DNA of 64,000 bases, from assembly GCF_037081715.1 (NCBI RefSeq), contig NZ_JAZDDH010000004.1, positions 62,001 through 126,000 of the forward strand, in the 5' to 3' direction. How positions within the stretch are numbered: the stretch's first letter is position 1; each line of letters begins with the position of its first letter. A program made the position numbers and the translations under genes. The stretch is from Halalkalicoccus sp. CG83. GTDB lineage: Archaea > Halobacteriota > Halobacteria > Halobacteriales > Halalkalicoccaceae. This document shows, piece by piece, positions 9,903 through 19,308 of the stretch. A model generated the notes under the pieces. That model was not told the origin of the DNA, did not search any database, and worked only from the letters and a program-made list of their open reading frames with translations.

Positions 9903-10017
9903 CGCCTGCGCAAGTTATCACCAATTGAGGACCCGTACTGTTGTGTCCAATATAGTAATTGAAGGATACTAAACCTGCATAGTGTATTATTCCTCAGTAC
10001 GATAGTCCGCTATAGAG

Positions 10018-10974
10018 ATGACTCACGAGATCGGAAGTATCGAAGAACACGACCTACGAAGCGTATGGCCACACGAAGAATACGACTTCACAAAGTGGTT
10101 GATGGAGAATATCGATCACCTCACCGCCAAACTGGGAATTGAGGTAGAAGACGTCTCTCACGAGGAAGCAATAGGCAGTTTCTCCGCCGATATCGTCGGC
10201 ACTGAGATGAATACCGGCCGGCCTGTCGTCATCGAAAACCAGTATCAGATGACGGACCACGATCATCTCGGCAAGCTACTCACCTACTCAGCTGGGAAGG
10301 ACGCTGGTTTCACAATCTGGGTGGCCGAGAACTTCCGTCCCGAACACAAGAGCGTTCTCGAGTGGCTCAATGAGAGTGGCCCGAAAGACGTCCGGTTCTT
10401 CGGTATTAAGCCGCGGGTCATCTCGATTGATGGGACCGAAGCGAGAGGATTCGAGTTCGAAATCGTGGTTGAGCCGAACGACTGGGAACGAGAACTGACG
10501 GGAGATCTCAGTGAAACCGAACGGACGTATCTGGAGTTCTATGAAGCGCTAACGGAGGCGTACTCACAACAGCGTTCCGACTGGTACAAACTTACACCGC
10601 AACCCCAGAGTTGGTTAGTATTTGGAGCGGGTATTGGGGGTGTCAGTTTGGGGTGGGCGTTCCATCAGGGGCCCGAGTTCTCAGTCGAACTCTATATCGA
10701 CACCTCGGATAAAGAACGGAACGAAGCGATCTACGAGGCTCTAAAACAGCACCAAAATGAGATCCACACGAATCTCGCGGATTTCGATGAAGAACTCGTC
10801 TGGCAGCGACTCCCCGAGAAGCGGGCTTGCCGCATTAAATGCCCGCGTAGTATCCCAGACAAGCTATCTGAGCTATCAACAGAAGAACGGGATCAACTTG
10901 TTAGATGGGGTGTTGATACGATGAATCAGTTCCACGATGAGTTCGAGTCACGAATCGCTGATCTAGGAATCTAG
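10018..10974 (+). CDS. DUF4268 domain protein with nuclease-like N-terminus
   Basis: A 318-residue protein. Residues about 50-130 form a restriction-endonuclease-like fold: FSADIVGTEMN, then VVIENQYQMTDHDHLGKLL and TIWVAENF. The usual E-x-K reads E-N-Q, a substitution common in this family, so activity cannot be judged. The C-terminal half (YKLTPQPQSWLVFGAGIGG, about 195 onwards) matches the DUF4268 domain seen in many restriction-like and phage-defence genes. It starts a plus-strand run continuing with the DUF262 gene. DNA cleavage or DNA-end sensing is inferred. Confidence 0.75.
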   Translation: MTHEIGSIEEHDLRSVWPHEEYDFTKWLMENIDHLTAKLGIEVEDVSHEEAIGSFSADIVGTEMNTGRPVVIENQYQMTDHDHLGKLLTYSAGKDAGFTIWVAENFRPEHKSVLEWLNESGPKDVRFFGIKPRVISIDGTEARGFEFEIVVEPNDWERELTGDLSETERTYLEFYEALTEAYSQQRSDWYKLTPQPQSWLVFGAGIGGVSLGWAFHQGPEFSVELYIDTSDKERNEAIYEALKQHQNEIHTNLADFDEELVWQRLPEKRACRIKCPRSIPDKLSELSTEERDQLVRWGVDTMNQFHDEFESRIADLGI

Positions 10975-11254
10975 ATCGAAACTAGTCGCTATTCATAGTT
11001 GCTGCAAACCAGCCCTCACTTCACACCTTCTTCCGCTCAGGAGCCGACTCGCTACTATTCCGAAGGTCACTCAACGTGCGAGATTCGAACTCTGGATGAT
11101 ACCAATACTTGTAGCCGCTCAACGCCTTTTCGTTTGGTCAATCAACGAACCAGTGTAGAATCCCCTTTGAGAGGCCACTAAAGGAGTACTCCTCATTCTG
11201 AATAATGCGCGCACTGCCAAGTTCTTAAGTAGTCGCCGGAAGGCTTCATAGAAC

Positions 11255-13078
11255 ATGTATGACCAGCGAGTAACAATTTCAGAAGCAGTCCACCATATCC
11301 AGAACGAGGATTACCTTCTTCCAGCCATCCAGCGAGAGATTGTCTGGGAGCGAGACCAAATTACAGATCTTTTTGACTCTGTCCTTCAAGGGTATCCGAT
11401 TGGAACGTTCCTGTACTGGGACATACGGGATGAGAACCGTGATGAATACAAGATGTACGGGTTCATCAAGGACTACATCACTACGACTAAATACATAAAC
11501 ACGAACGCTCGGTCACGAAATTCTGAGGTGGTTCCTGATGGCGCTGGAGACCTCAAGTTGATATTAGACGGTCAACAGAGGCTCTCCTCATTCTATATCG
11601 GACTAAAAGGGACGTATACCTACAAACAGGATTACAAGTGGTACCGGAACGAGGACGCTTGGAACAAATCACGGCTGTACCTTAACATCACCTCGAATCC
11701 CGAAGAGGAACTCTCTGAAGACGGAGACAGACAATCTCGGTACGATTTCGCATTCCTACCAATGGGTCAATATGATGAACGCGTAGTCACACGAGGGGAT
11801 GATTTGTGGTTCAGAGCAGGAGCGATTCTGAACTATCCGAAGAACGAGGATCAAGAGGACCTCGTGTTTGAGGTGATAGATGAGTACGCCGACCACTTGG
11901 ATCGAGAGCGTGAACGAAATGTCGGCCGCAATCTCCGTGCTCTATGGCGCGCTATTCACGACAAAGCGTACATCACGTATTTTGAGGAAAAGGAACAGGA
12001 CATCGACAGAGTACTCGACATCTTCATCCGGACGAACGACGGCGGAACTCAACTTCAGAAATCCGATCTGCTCCTATCGATTGCCACGGCGAACTGGGAG
12101 CAGTACGATGCCAGAGAGGAGTTGACGTCCTTCGTCGATTACCTTAACAGCCAGCTACCGTTAAAAAACAACTACGACAAGGATTTTCTTCTCAAGTCGT
12201 GTCTGGTGCTCAGCGATCTCCCTGTCCGGTACCGAGTCGGACAGTTCAACCGGGAGAACGTCTCCAAAATCGAGAGCGAGTGGGAGGCAATTCGGACCGC
12301 GATTAAGGCAGCTGCAACACTCGTCAATCAATTCGGGATCGACGAAAATACGCTTACGAGCCGTAACGCAGTCATCCCCCTTGCGTACTACTTCAAAAAT
12401 ACGGGTCTTACCGTGGATCACGTACAGCAGAACGCGGAGGAGTATCATCAAACGAAACAGGCGATGAAGAAATGGCTGCTCACTACTCTTCTGAACGGGA
12501 CACTCAGTGGGAATTCCGACACGGTTCTTCGCACAATTCGGGAGGAGTTGAGTGATGCGGAGGATGAAAGATTCCCACTTCAGGAGATCAACGATGCAGT
12601 CAAGGGACTCAACAAAGTCGTCGGATTCAACGAGGAGATTGCCGAAAACGTACTGGAAAACGAGAAGGGGAGCAAGCGAACCTTCCTCGCTCTCACCCTG
12701 CTCTACCCTGAAAATGACTGGGGGAGCGTCCAATATCATCAGGACCATATTTTCCCCGCATCGAAACTGGATGAGGAGTACCTTCGAGATCAGGGATTTC
12801 CAGAAAACAAGATTTCCGAGTTCACTGAAGAGCAGGACAAACTGGCAAACCTCCAGTTGCTTACTGAAAACGAGAACGAAACAAAGCAAGACAAATTGTT
12901 TGAAGAATGGGTTATAAATCAGAACGAGGGATTCTATCAGCGCCACTTCATCCCCGAGGACCCGGACTATTACAAGTTAGAAAACTTCGACCAGTTCGTC
13001 GCGGAGAGGCGCAAACGCGTCAAACGGCACCTACTATCGATGTTGACTGGCACGGAAGCAGAAACCACAGCTCACTGA
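11255..13078 (+). CDS. DUF262 domain protein, GmrSD-like type IV restriction factor
   Basis: A 607-residue protein. The N-terminal DUF262 (ParB/GmrS-like NTPase) is clear: LPAIQREIVW near residue 25, YPIGTFLYWD near 45 and the DGQQRLSS motif near 108. The C-terminal 130 residues contain QDHIFPASKL, the His-containing motif of the DUF1524/GmrD HNH nuclease, followed by LANLQLL. It is thus a single-chain GmrSD-like enzyme; the family cuts modified phage DNA in an NTP-dependent way. Promoter sequences upstream (TTCTTAAG near 11222) suggest a short or absent leader. A frameshifted HNH gene overlaps its end. Confidence 0.85.
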   Translation: MYDQRVTISEAVHHIQNEDYLLPAIQREIVWERDQITDLFDSVLQGYPIGTFLYWDIRDENRDEYKMYGFIKDYITTTKYINTNARSRNSEVVPDGAGDLKLILDGQQRLSSFYIGLKGTYTYKQDYKWYRNEDAWNKSRLYLNITSNPEEELSEDGDRQSRYDFAFLPMGQYDERVVTRGDDLWFRAGAILNYPKNEDQEDLVFEVIDEYADHLDRERERNVGRNLRALWRAIHDKAYITYFEEKEQDIDRVLDIFIRTNDGGTQLQKSDLLLSIATANWEQYDAREELTSFVDYLNSQLPLKNNYDKDFLLKSCLVLSDLPVRYRVGQFNRENVSKIESEWEAIRTAIKAAATLVNQFGIDENTLTSRNAVIPLAYYFKNTGLTVDHVQQNAEEYHQTKQAMKKWLLTTLLNGTLSGNSDTVLRTIREELSDAEDERFPLQEINDAVKGLNKVVGFNEEIAENVLENEKGSKRTFLALTLLYPENDWGSVQYHQDHIFPASKLDEEYLRDQGFPENKISEFTEEQDKLANLQLLTENENETKQDKLFEEWVINQNEGFYQRHFIPEDPDYYKLENFDQFVAERRKRVKRHLLSMLTGTEAETTAH

Positions 13079-13404
13079 GGATCGAGTCGAATATACAACA
13101 GTCCGACGGCGCACACGTGATCGGGACTTTCGGGAACTCGTACTCGAAGTCTACGATAAGACCTGTGCTGTCTGTGGTGCAGACCGACGGGACGCCAGAA
13201 GTCGAAGCCGCACATATCTACCCACGGAGCGACAACGGTCAAGACGACGTTCGCAACGGAATCGCACTTTGTCGATTGCACCATTGGGCGTTCGATGGTG
13301 GCTGGATCGAGATTACAACTGACTACGAGATCAGCGTGCTCGAAAAGCCAGATCAAGAGAAATACTGTGAGTTCGAGCAGCTGGATGGACAAGAAATAGC
13401 ATGA
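13047..13404 (+). pseudogene. HNH endonuclease, frameshifted 3' fragment
   Basis: Two reading frames together encode one HNH domain. The first (frame of base 13122) gives RDFRELVLEVYDKTCAVCGA, with the CxxC zinc pair. At about 13180-13198 the frame changes and the second gives EVEAAHIYPRSDNGQDD then GIALCRLHHWAFDGG, the AHI and C-x-x-H-H parts. The first frame has no start codon and is open only from 13047, overlapping the DUF262 gene. This is a dead C-terminal domain of an HNH restriction-type nuclease. An alternative is programmed frameshifting, but the missing 5' end argues against it. Confidence 0.75.
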
Positions 13405-13603
13405 CCAGACGACACGACTCGTCCGTAGCAGCCAAAGCCAGCATCAACACACCGGTGAGCGTAACGAACGCACCAGTCTGCGATCTCGGCAAATGCGTGA
13501 ACAAGTAATGAATACAGACAGCGCCGATTAACAGGTACGCTGGCATCTTCAAATAGTTCCGTAACGAGATTTTTCGCGTGATATAGTATATACCGGCGGT
13601 CAA
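13331..13603 (-). CDS. Possible small membrane protein (weak)
   Basis: A 90-residue frame with two hydrophobic stretches (about residues 22-35 and 45-72) overlapping the HNH remnant on the other strand. No family is recognised and no clear promoter is seen. It may be chance or another remnant. Confidence 0.25.
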   Translation of the reverse strand: MTAGIYYITRKISLRNYLKMPAYLLIGAVCIHYLFTHLPRSQTGAFVTLTGVLMLALAATDESCRLVMLFLVHPAARTHSISLDLAFRAR

Positions 13604-13759
13604 TAAACCAATTTCAAGTAAATTATTTGAATTACTGTTGTTCTATGTGATTATTGCGCTACTTTCTAATCAAAAATGTTGTGATATACTTTATATAAGT
13701 GCCTCCGATCTACACAAGAATCAAGACAACAACGCAGTACCTACTACTAACCACCGCCA

Positions 13760-14485
13760 ATGGCACGTCCATTCCGTCTGTTTAGCCAATACGACTTCTT
13801 CAGCGTGTTTCTACCAGGTCTAGCTACTCTAATGAGCTTCTACATGGTCATCCCCCGGGAAATCTCACTGGGACCGATCGCTGCGATAATTCCTGTCCTG
13901 GTCTTAGCGTTCGTTCTCGGTCAAGCACTCCACTCACTCGCCGCCCTATTTGAACAACTGCTTGGAAAAACTGGTTCCGTGTCAAGCCACAGAACACTCT
14001 TCGCAGAGAAGGTATTAGACCACGATAACGCAGAAAAACGGATTGTAGATGAATTCAAAGTAGAATGCAGCCGTCTACTCCATGATCCCTCACTACTCAA
14101 AGGAAACGAAGATGAGGAATCTCCCTCACTTCAAGAATGGAAAGAGCTCTATCCCACGATTCAAAGCTATATTTACAACAGAGATATCGGGCGCTCACGT
14201 ACCTTCCAAGCGATCTATGCCTTCTCACGAAGTATGTCCGTACTCTTCGCAGGACTCCCTCTTTTCTATATAATCTATTACTGTTTGCAGCAGAACGGTG
14301 TCTTCTTCGATAGACCATCCAAATACCTGTCATTCTTTCCGAACTTCGGAGAATTCATTGAGGTGGCTTGGCCGCTCTGCTGGATCGGAGCAGCGTTATT
14401 CTTGTACTCTACGTACTCCTACCGCAGGTTTTTCATTCAGTACTTGATCTCAGATTTCGTTGCTCTTCGAGCAGTTGACCACTGA
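13760..14485 (+). CDS. Four-helix membrane protein of unknown function
   Basis: A 241-residue protein with two hydrophobic helices near the N-terminus (about residues 14-62, including LAFVLGQALHSLAALFEQLL), a charged, probably cytoplasmic middle (65-150) and two more helices (about 158-225). I do not recognise the family. An AT-rich TATA-like element (CTTTATATAAG, near 13689) lies upstream. It sits between two HNH-related genes, so it could be a membrane effector in the defence island, but that is only inferred from position. Confidence 0.65.
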   Translation: MARPFRLFSQYDFFSVFLPGLATLMSFYMVIPREISLGPIAAIIPVLVLAFVLGQALHSLAALFEQLLGKTGSVSSHRTLFAEKVLDHDNAEKRIVDEFKVECSRLLHDPSLLKGNEDEESPSLQEWKELYPTIQSYIYNRDIGRSRTFQAIYAFSRSMSVLFAGLPLFYIIYYCLQQNGVFFDRPSKYLSFFPNFGEFIEVAWPLCWIGAALFLYSTYSYRRFFIQYLISDFVALRAVDH

Positions 14486-14488
14486 CCA

Positions 14489-14602
14489 CTACTCTGCCCT
14501 CTTCACCACCTCAATCTCCGTGTCATCATCGGACAGATCCACTCCCTGGCTTCGATCCCGCAGCTTCCGAGTTCGCTGAATTATGTGTTCCTGTTCATCG
14601 GA
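14489..14602 (-). pseudogene. 3' remnant of an unknown gene
   Basis: An open minus-strand stretch of about 38 codons ends in a charged, protein-like tail (DDDTEIEVVKRAE) but has a stop upstream and no start codon. It probably belongs to a deleted gene; the family is unknown. Confidence 0.25.
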
Positions 14603-14686
14603 TTAATTGGCTGCACCGTAGGCAGCACCAATCAAATCAAATGCTCAACGAAATCATTATCTTCTGCCTGCCTGAAATTGTCTCAC

Positions 14687-15475
14687 ATGGCCAAAGGATA
14701 TCCATCAGACTGGGATTCACGCCGACGAGCAGTCTACAAAAGAGATGGATACACCTGCCAGAACTGCGGAGCACAAGGCGGACCATACGGAAACACGGAG
14801 CTGAACGCCCACCACATCGTACCCAAAAGCAAGGGAGGAACCCATTCTAAGAACAACTTAGTAACGATATGTAAACCGTGTCACAATGCAGTCCACTATA
14901 ACCAGCAAACACCTCCACCAACACAGCATCAAGCACCTACTCAACCACAGCAAAACCAAAATATCGCTCTGCAAATGGCAGAGAAAGATGACCTGGACCA
15001 AGCAGAAACGTTCTTCGCTGATTTCGGAGAAACATGCATAGAAGCCGCCGACTTCGTCGAAAATCTAGGAGGGGATCTTGCCATCCTTTCCGACGGCACT
15101 CTCGAAGACGATACGCTTGAAGAGAAACGAGTAGATCTTCTACAACAACTAGGGACAATAGATTTCCAACTAGAAGGATTCGAAGGAGATTACAGACTTG
15201 TTGACGATATTGAAATCTTCATAAACAGCTTGATATCTCTCTTTATCACCTTTGAAAACGTTGGAGAAATAATCGAAGATGATTCAAAAACTGCCTCAGA
15301 GAAACGGCAGCTAATCGAACCAAAGCTTAACAGGAGAATTCAACAGGTACGTCAAGATAGTCAACGAGTAAAGAGATCCTTGGATGATTTCAACCGACAA
15401 GTAGGAGAAGCACAGAAAGCTGTAGAAGCTGAGCAGAAATCATCTTCATTTCTTTCTCGATTATTTAATTTCTAA
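14687..15475 (+). CDS. HNH endonuclease with coiled helical tail
   Basis: A 262-residue protein. I place the start at 14687 (MAKGYPSDWDSRRRAVY) rather than at earlier in-frame codons, because the conserved HNH sequence begins there. Zinc and catalytic residues are intact: CQNCG (about 22-26), AHHIVPKSKGG (about 39-49), and CKPCHNAVH (about 63-71). A Gln/Pro-rich linker follows, then a 170-residue acidic, mostly helical region that is not recognised and may sense a trigger or bind a partner. It probably cuts DNA, in a defence setting. Confidence 0.85.
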   Translation: MAKGYPSDWDSRRRAVYKRDGYTCQNCGAQGGPYGNTELNAHHIVPKSKGGTHSKNNLVTICKPCHNAVHYNQQTPPPTQHQAPTQPQQNQNIALQMAEKDDLDQAETFFADFGETCIEAADFVENLGGDLAILSDGTLEDDTLEEKRVDLLQQLGTIDFQLEGFEGDYRLVDDIEIFINSLISLFITFENVGEIIEDDSKTASEKRQLIEPKLNRRIQQVRQDSQRVKRSLDDFNRQVGEAQKAVEAEQKSSSFLSRLFNF

Positions 15476-15534
15476 ATGCGGGAGAAGAATATGTCTACGA
15501 TAGGTACTTCTAACAGCTTATCTCTACAAGGGAG

Positions 15535-15681
15535 CTACTGGTCGAAGAAGTCGTCAAGGTTGTCGAACATCCGGTCCTGATGTTTCTCAGCGGTTTTCTC
15601 ATTGTACTCGAGTTTGTTGAGCGGAGGGCTCTTCATGAAATCCTCGTCCTGGTACTCGGGATCTGATTCGCCATGTATCAT
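15535..15681 (-). CDS. Small acidic protein, unknown (48 aa)
   Basis: A short frame starting MIHGESDPEYQDEDF and ending FDNLDDFFDQ. It has the strongly acidic make-up of haloarchaeal proteins, and an AT-rich TATA-like stretch lies 20-35 bases upstream of the ATG. No family is recognised. It may be a genuine small protein or the remnant of a larger one. Confidence 0.4.
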   Translation of the reverse strand: MIHGESDPEYQDEDFMKSPPLNKLEYNEKTAEKHQDRMFDNLDDFFDQ

Positions 15682-16022
15682 AACACTGTTTCTATAATTT
15701 GTTGTTTAAATTGGTAATGGGTGTTCACCGGTAGGGCACACTCACCTGGTTCCATCTGAATCACTTGATACCGGTCATCAATCACCTGCACCGCCTACAC
15801 ACCCATATACTCCTCTTCTTCTACAAATCTCAAATCTTTCACGGAACTACTACGCGTGCTTATATATATCAAATGTGCTCGATCAATCAGCAACTGCATC
15901 AGCCTTCACCTCACGTCCCCACCGAGAAACAGTTGACTGGGTCACCCCAATGAAGTAGTGGAAAATACATCTATTGAGCAGCTCAGCACGACACTTTTCT
16001 ACTTAGAATATGATTAATACCT
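15682..16022. other. Gap without recognisable gene
   Basis: AT-rich sequence between the divergent small protein and the helical protein at 16023. It probably holds both promoters; nothing else is seen. Confidence 0.4.
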
Positions 16023-16784
16023 ATGTGGACTAAGTATGATTTCGAGACTATTGAAAACCTCCACCAAGAAGCTGCAGAAGACTACTCCTATCCTCATCCG
16101 AACCAAAACGAAGCCCAAACACTCCTTGTCTCTGCACAGAACCTTCACGACTTCCACACGCAGCTAGAAAAAACACAAGGCTCAGCGATCGGTGATGAGC
16201 ATACTCTACAGCTATCTTGTCTGCGACGCGGAGTTAGAGCAATAATCTCCATGTACTGGTTATGTAAGCATCACTGCTACATTGCAAGCTATGGCCGGGT
16301 GAGATTTCTGCTGGAGCTTTACTTAGTGGTACGAGAGTTCAACCGGGAGAAAGAGAAGACAAAACGAAAGTGGCAGGAATTCAAACGCGATCTCAGAAAT
16401 AATGACTACGGACCTTATGAGACGCTTCCGATGACGGACTACTTCGGTGGAAAACGACGCCAATTAAAAGGAGAGCTAGCCGATAAAGAAGAACTGTATG
16501 GGGACGTCTATGATCACCTGAGTAATATTGCATCGCATCCACACTCAATGAAATCATCGCGGAATGATGGTATATGGACTAAAGATCAAGAGGAAGATAT
16601 CTTCCGATTTGGATTGATATTCGCGTATGCGTTGGCCGTACAGTATATCCGAACTTTTGAAGATACAGATATTGAACGGTTCGTACACAAAGAGATGGAT
16701 AATGTCATTGTTCAAGCTCTCTTATCCTTCGATTATCTTCCATTATTTCTTGAAGAAGACTTAGAATTTGATTTATTGGTCTAA
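16023..16784 (+). CDS. Helical protein of unknown function (DUF5677/HEPN-like appearance)
   Basis: A 253-residue, almost entirely alpha-helical protein. The pattern YGRVRFLLELYLVVREF (about residues 95-111) followed by VYDHLSNIASHPHS (about 167-180) resembles DUF5677-like helical proteins, in which an Arg-rich helix and a late Ser-x-x-x-His are conserved. This is a similarity by eye, not a firm assignment. It has no signal peptide. It is the last gene of the defence-type region; base composition is AT-rich like its left neighbours. Confidence 0.55.
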   Translation: MWTKYDFETIENLHQEAAEDYSYPHPNQNEAQTLLVSAQNLHDFHTQLEKTQGSAIGDEHTLQLSCLRRGVRAIISMYWLCKHHCYIASYGRVRFLLELYLVVREFNREKEKTKRKWQEFKRDLRNNDYGPYETLPMTDYFGGKRRQLKGELADKEELYGDVYDHLSNIASHPHSMKSSRNDGIWTKDQEEDIFRFGLIFAYALAVQYIRTFEDTDIERFVHKEMDNVIVQALLSFDYLPLFLEEDLEFDLLV

Positions 16785-16966
16785 CTTCAGTACCTAGTCG
16801 ATAGGATCTTTCACTTTCTGTAGCTGACAACATTCTGGGTTGGATCCAATTGCGAATCCGCTGGTTCCGCAGGACATATTCGTTGTATCTACTCTACTTG
16901 CGAAGGGTATCACTGACAGTGAGAAGAACAGTCCGTTTTTCACCGCATCACCAGAAGCCACCCCCA

Positions 16967-17881
16967 ATGGCCGACCGCCCACCGGTGAGCGTCCTCCTGC
17001 CAACAACACGCTGGACCGACGCCTGTACGGAGCTGGCCGCCCAACTCGAGGACCACGACGAACTCCTGCTCATCCACGACGTCGAGGACGACCCCATCAC
17101 TGAACAACAACACACCCCCGAAGGCATCCGACTCATCGCCGCCGGTGAACCCGAGCACTGTTCGGGGAAGGCTAACGCCATCGCCACCGGGATGGAGGCC
17201 GCACGCCATGACCGTCTCGTCTGGACGGACGACGATTTTCACCAGCCCCCGGACTGGCTGGCAACCCTCAGTGCCGACTACGAGAAGTATGGGCCAGTCT
17301 CGGAAGTCCCGTACTTCATCGGGCAGGATCCCCTATCAGTACTACTCGAACCACTATATGCCTCGGCGGGTTCACTGAGTATCTATCGCGACAACCGAAT
17401 CTGGGGTGGCGCGGTCATCTTCGAACGAGGCGACATCGACGAGGCCGCGTTTCTCGATGAACTTCGACGAACCGTCAGCGACGACGGACTCCTCATGGAG
17501 TACCTTCAAGTGACGACGGTCGGCCGGACACGGATCGTCCCGATCAGGGGCACGATCCGTGAGACGGTTGAGCGCCAAGTCCGGTGGACGCAGATTCTCC
17601 GGTGGCATTTCCCTGATGTCGTCGCCGGGACAGTGCTCGTCTTGCTACTCGTCCTCGCCAGTGCAATCATGGCTCCGCTTCCTGCGGCAGTCCTCCTCAC
17701 CGTGTTACACCTCACCGTCAACAAGGTCCTGGGCGTCCGCCGATGGACGGCCGTACTAGCCTACCCGGCGGTGTTCGTCTTCGTGCCCCTGATCGTGTAC
17801 GCACTGACTCGTCGGACGTTCGTTTGGGGTGACCGACGATACCGCTGGCGTGGGAAATTCGACGTGACGGTCCTCGACTAG
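16967..17881 (+). CDS. Family 2 glycosyltransferase with C-terminal membrane anchor
   Basis: A 304-residue protein. The start at 16967 (MADRPPVSVLLPTTRW) is chosen because the duplicate at 20110 begins at the same codon. The GT-A fold is shown by VSVLLPTTRW at the start and the metal-binding TDDDF with QPPDWL about residues 85-98. Later come IWGGAVIFERGDID and a C-terminal pair of hydrophobic helices (about 225-285) that would hold it in the membrane. It probably transfers a sugar to a lipid or surface glycan. The hairpin repeat lies 26 bases past the stop. A broken duplicate sits 3 kb downstream. Confidence 0.85.
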   Translation: MADRPPVSVLLPTTRWTDACTELAAQLEDHDELLLIHDVEDDPITEQQHTPEGIRLIAAGEPEHCSGKANAIATGMEAARHDRLVWTDDDFHQPPDWLATLSADYEKYGPVSEVPYFIGQDPLSVLLEPLYASAGSLSIYRDNRIWGGAVIFERGDIDEAAFLDELRRTVSDDGLLMEYLQVTTVGRTRIVPIRGTIRETVERQVRWTQILRWHFPDVVAGTVLVLLLVLASAIMAPLPAAVLLTVLHLTVNKVLGVRRWTAVLAYPAVFVFVPLIVYALTRRTFVWGDRRYRWRGKFDVTVLD

Positions 17882-17906
17882 CGACCCCAGTTTCACATTA
17901 CTACCA

Positions 17907-17951
17907 CTTGTGCAACGATTCTCTTTATCCAAGTTGCTGGTGTTGCACAAG
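17907..17951. repeat. Hairpin repeat, copy b
   Basis: Perfect 10-base arms CTTGTGCAAC (17907-17916) and GTTGCACAAG (17942-17951), loop 25 bases, 26 bases past the glycosyltransferase stop. The copy behind the duplicate gene (21759) has the same relative position. Confidence 0.75.
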
Positions 17952-18172
17952 GCGGGATACTCGATAACCAAACCCACCGAACTGCTCGCTCCTTGACTAG
18001 ACACTTTCCGTCAATGAGATGTGAAATTTTGGGAATAGAACGACGTTCTGATCCGTTCTAAACGCCGGCACCAATCCCGTTGATTCGATACGTATAATCC
18101 GTATGATGTCCTCTAAAGCCGGTCTCGAATACAGAAGCACTACACGTCAGGGTCGATGTCGTTACTAGTAGA

Positions 18173-19204
18173 ATGGTGCAGAAGTCTGACAGAGATAATC
18201 GTAGTATTAACCGCAGAAGTTATTTGAGTGCGATCGCAGGGGTCGCCGCGGCGCCGGTAGTCGGCTCGGCTGTCGGTGCGGCTGACGTCGACGAGGAAGC
18301 GGAGCTCGAAAACGAGATCGAGAGTGGGGGGACGGTCAATCTCGACTCCGATACCGTCTACGAGGTAGACGACACGATACGGGTCACCGGTCTCGACGAT
18401 CTCACGCTGGACGGCAACGGCGCGACGGTCAAGATCGGCCCGACAACCGGCTACGTGTTCAAACTGGGTATCTCGGACGACCCGATCGGCGACCTCACCG
18501 TCAAGAACTTCAACATCGATCTCAGCACCGACGGCGCGGGTGGCCGCGTCTTCGAGTGCCATGCAGCCGACAACCTCGAAGTGAGCGACATCACCGTTGA
18601 AGGCGAGCACGACACCGCCGGTAAGGGTCCGATGCTGGTGGGTCTCCACACGAGCGATGGCAGCGGTACCGTCTCGAACGTCAACCTTCCCGACGGCGGC
18701 GAAAACTCGAGCAGTGGCTACGGCGGCACGGGGATGTTCGTCAGCGACAACCACACGGGAGAGGTCACGATCCGGGACTGTCACATCGGTCCGTTCCCGG
18801 ACAACGGGCTCTACTGTTCGAACAGCGAGGGCGAAGTCCACGTCGAGGGCGGTCACTTCGAGAACTGCAACGTCGCGGGCGTTCGTCTCGACGGCGACAA
18901 ATGTTCGCTGAAGGACGCGGAGTTCGAGTACGACGAGGACATCTCGGGCTTCGACGGCCAGCGCCCGGTTCGCTGTGACGGCGGCGACATCGAGATCGAC
19001 GACATCCACGTCGACATGTCGATCAACCAGACCGAAGCCATCCGCGTGATGAGCGGCGCCGAGTCGGTCAGCATCGAGGACTGCTCGATGGATCTGCACG
19101 GCGAGGTTCGCGACGCCATCTCGGTCACGACCGGTGCCGGTTCGGTCACGACGAGCAACAACGACATCAGCGGCGAGCAGCGAGACGACGTCTACCACTA
19201 CTGA
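18173..19204 (+). CDS. Tat-secreted right-handed beta-helix protein
   Basis: A 343-residue protein with a twin-arginine signal (NRRSYLSAIAGVAAAPVVG, about residues 14-32) ending in small residues. The mature part is a ladder of Asp/Gly/Asn-rich turns with repeated strands (for example DDLTLDGNGATVKIG), typical of pectate-lyase-like or copper-binding-type right-handed parallel beta-helices. It is probably exported folded to the cell surface, where it binds or cleaves polysaccharide; no catalytic residues can be named. Base composition is clearly GC-richer than the genes to its left, suggesting a different origin. Several conserved Cys residues are unusual for a haloarchaeal secreted protein. 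Confidence 0.8.
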   Translation: MVQKSDRDNRSINRRSYLSAIAGVAAAPVVGSAVGAADVDEEAELENEIESGGTVNLDSDTVYEVDDTIRVTGLDDLTLDGNGATVKIGPTTGYVFKLGISDDPIGDLTVKNFNIDLSTDGAGGRVFECHAADNLEVSDITVEGEHDTAGKGPMLVGLHTSDGSGTVSNVNLPDGGENSSSGYGGTGMFVSDNHTGEVTIRDCHIGPFPDNGLYCSNSEGEVHVEGGHFENCNVAGVRLDGDKCSLKDAEFEYDEDISGFDGQRPVRCDGGDIEIDDIHVDMSINQTEAIRVMSGAESVSIEDCSMDLHGEVRDAISVTTGAGSVTTSNNDISGEQRDDVYHY

Positions 19205-19308
19205 ACCGGCGACTGAGATCGACGATCGGACGCTTCCTTCGAACGACTACTCATACTCATCGTAAAGCAGCAGTTCGAAGTCCTAATTTTCCTTCTCCTT
19301 CTCCTTCG

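Noticed and set aside
11074-11098. Second tRNA-like T-arm (AGATTCGAACTCT)
   Set aside because: The stem has mismatches and no other arms are present, so it may be chance.
16794-17009. Minus-strand frame before the glycosyltransferase with a Cys-rich end
   Set aside because: It overlaps the start of a well-supported gene and has no recognisable family.
18140-19198. Long minus-strand frame antisense to the beta-helix gene
   Set aside because: Val/Asp/Arg-rich shadow typical of GC-rich haloarchaeal genes; the plus-strand protein has a Tat signal and beta-helix repeats.
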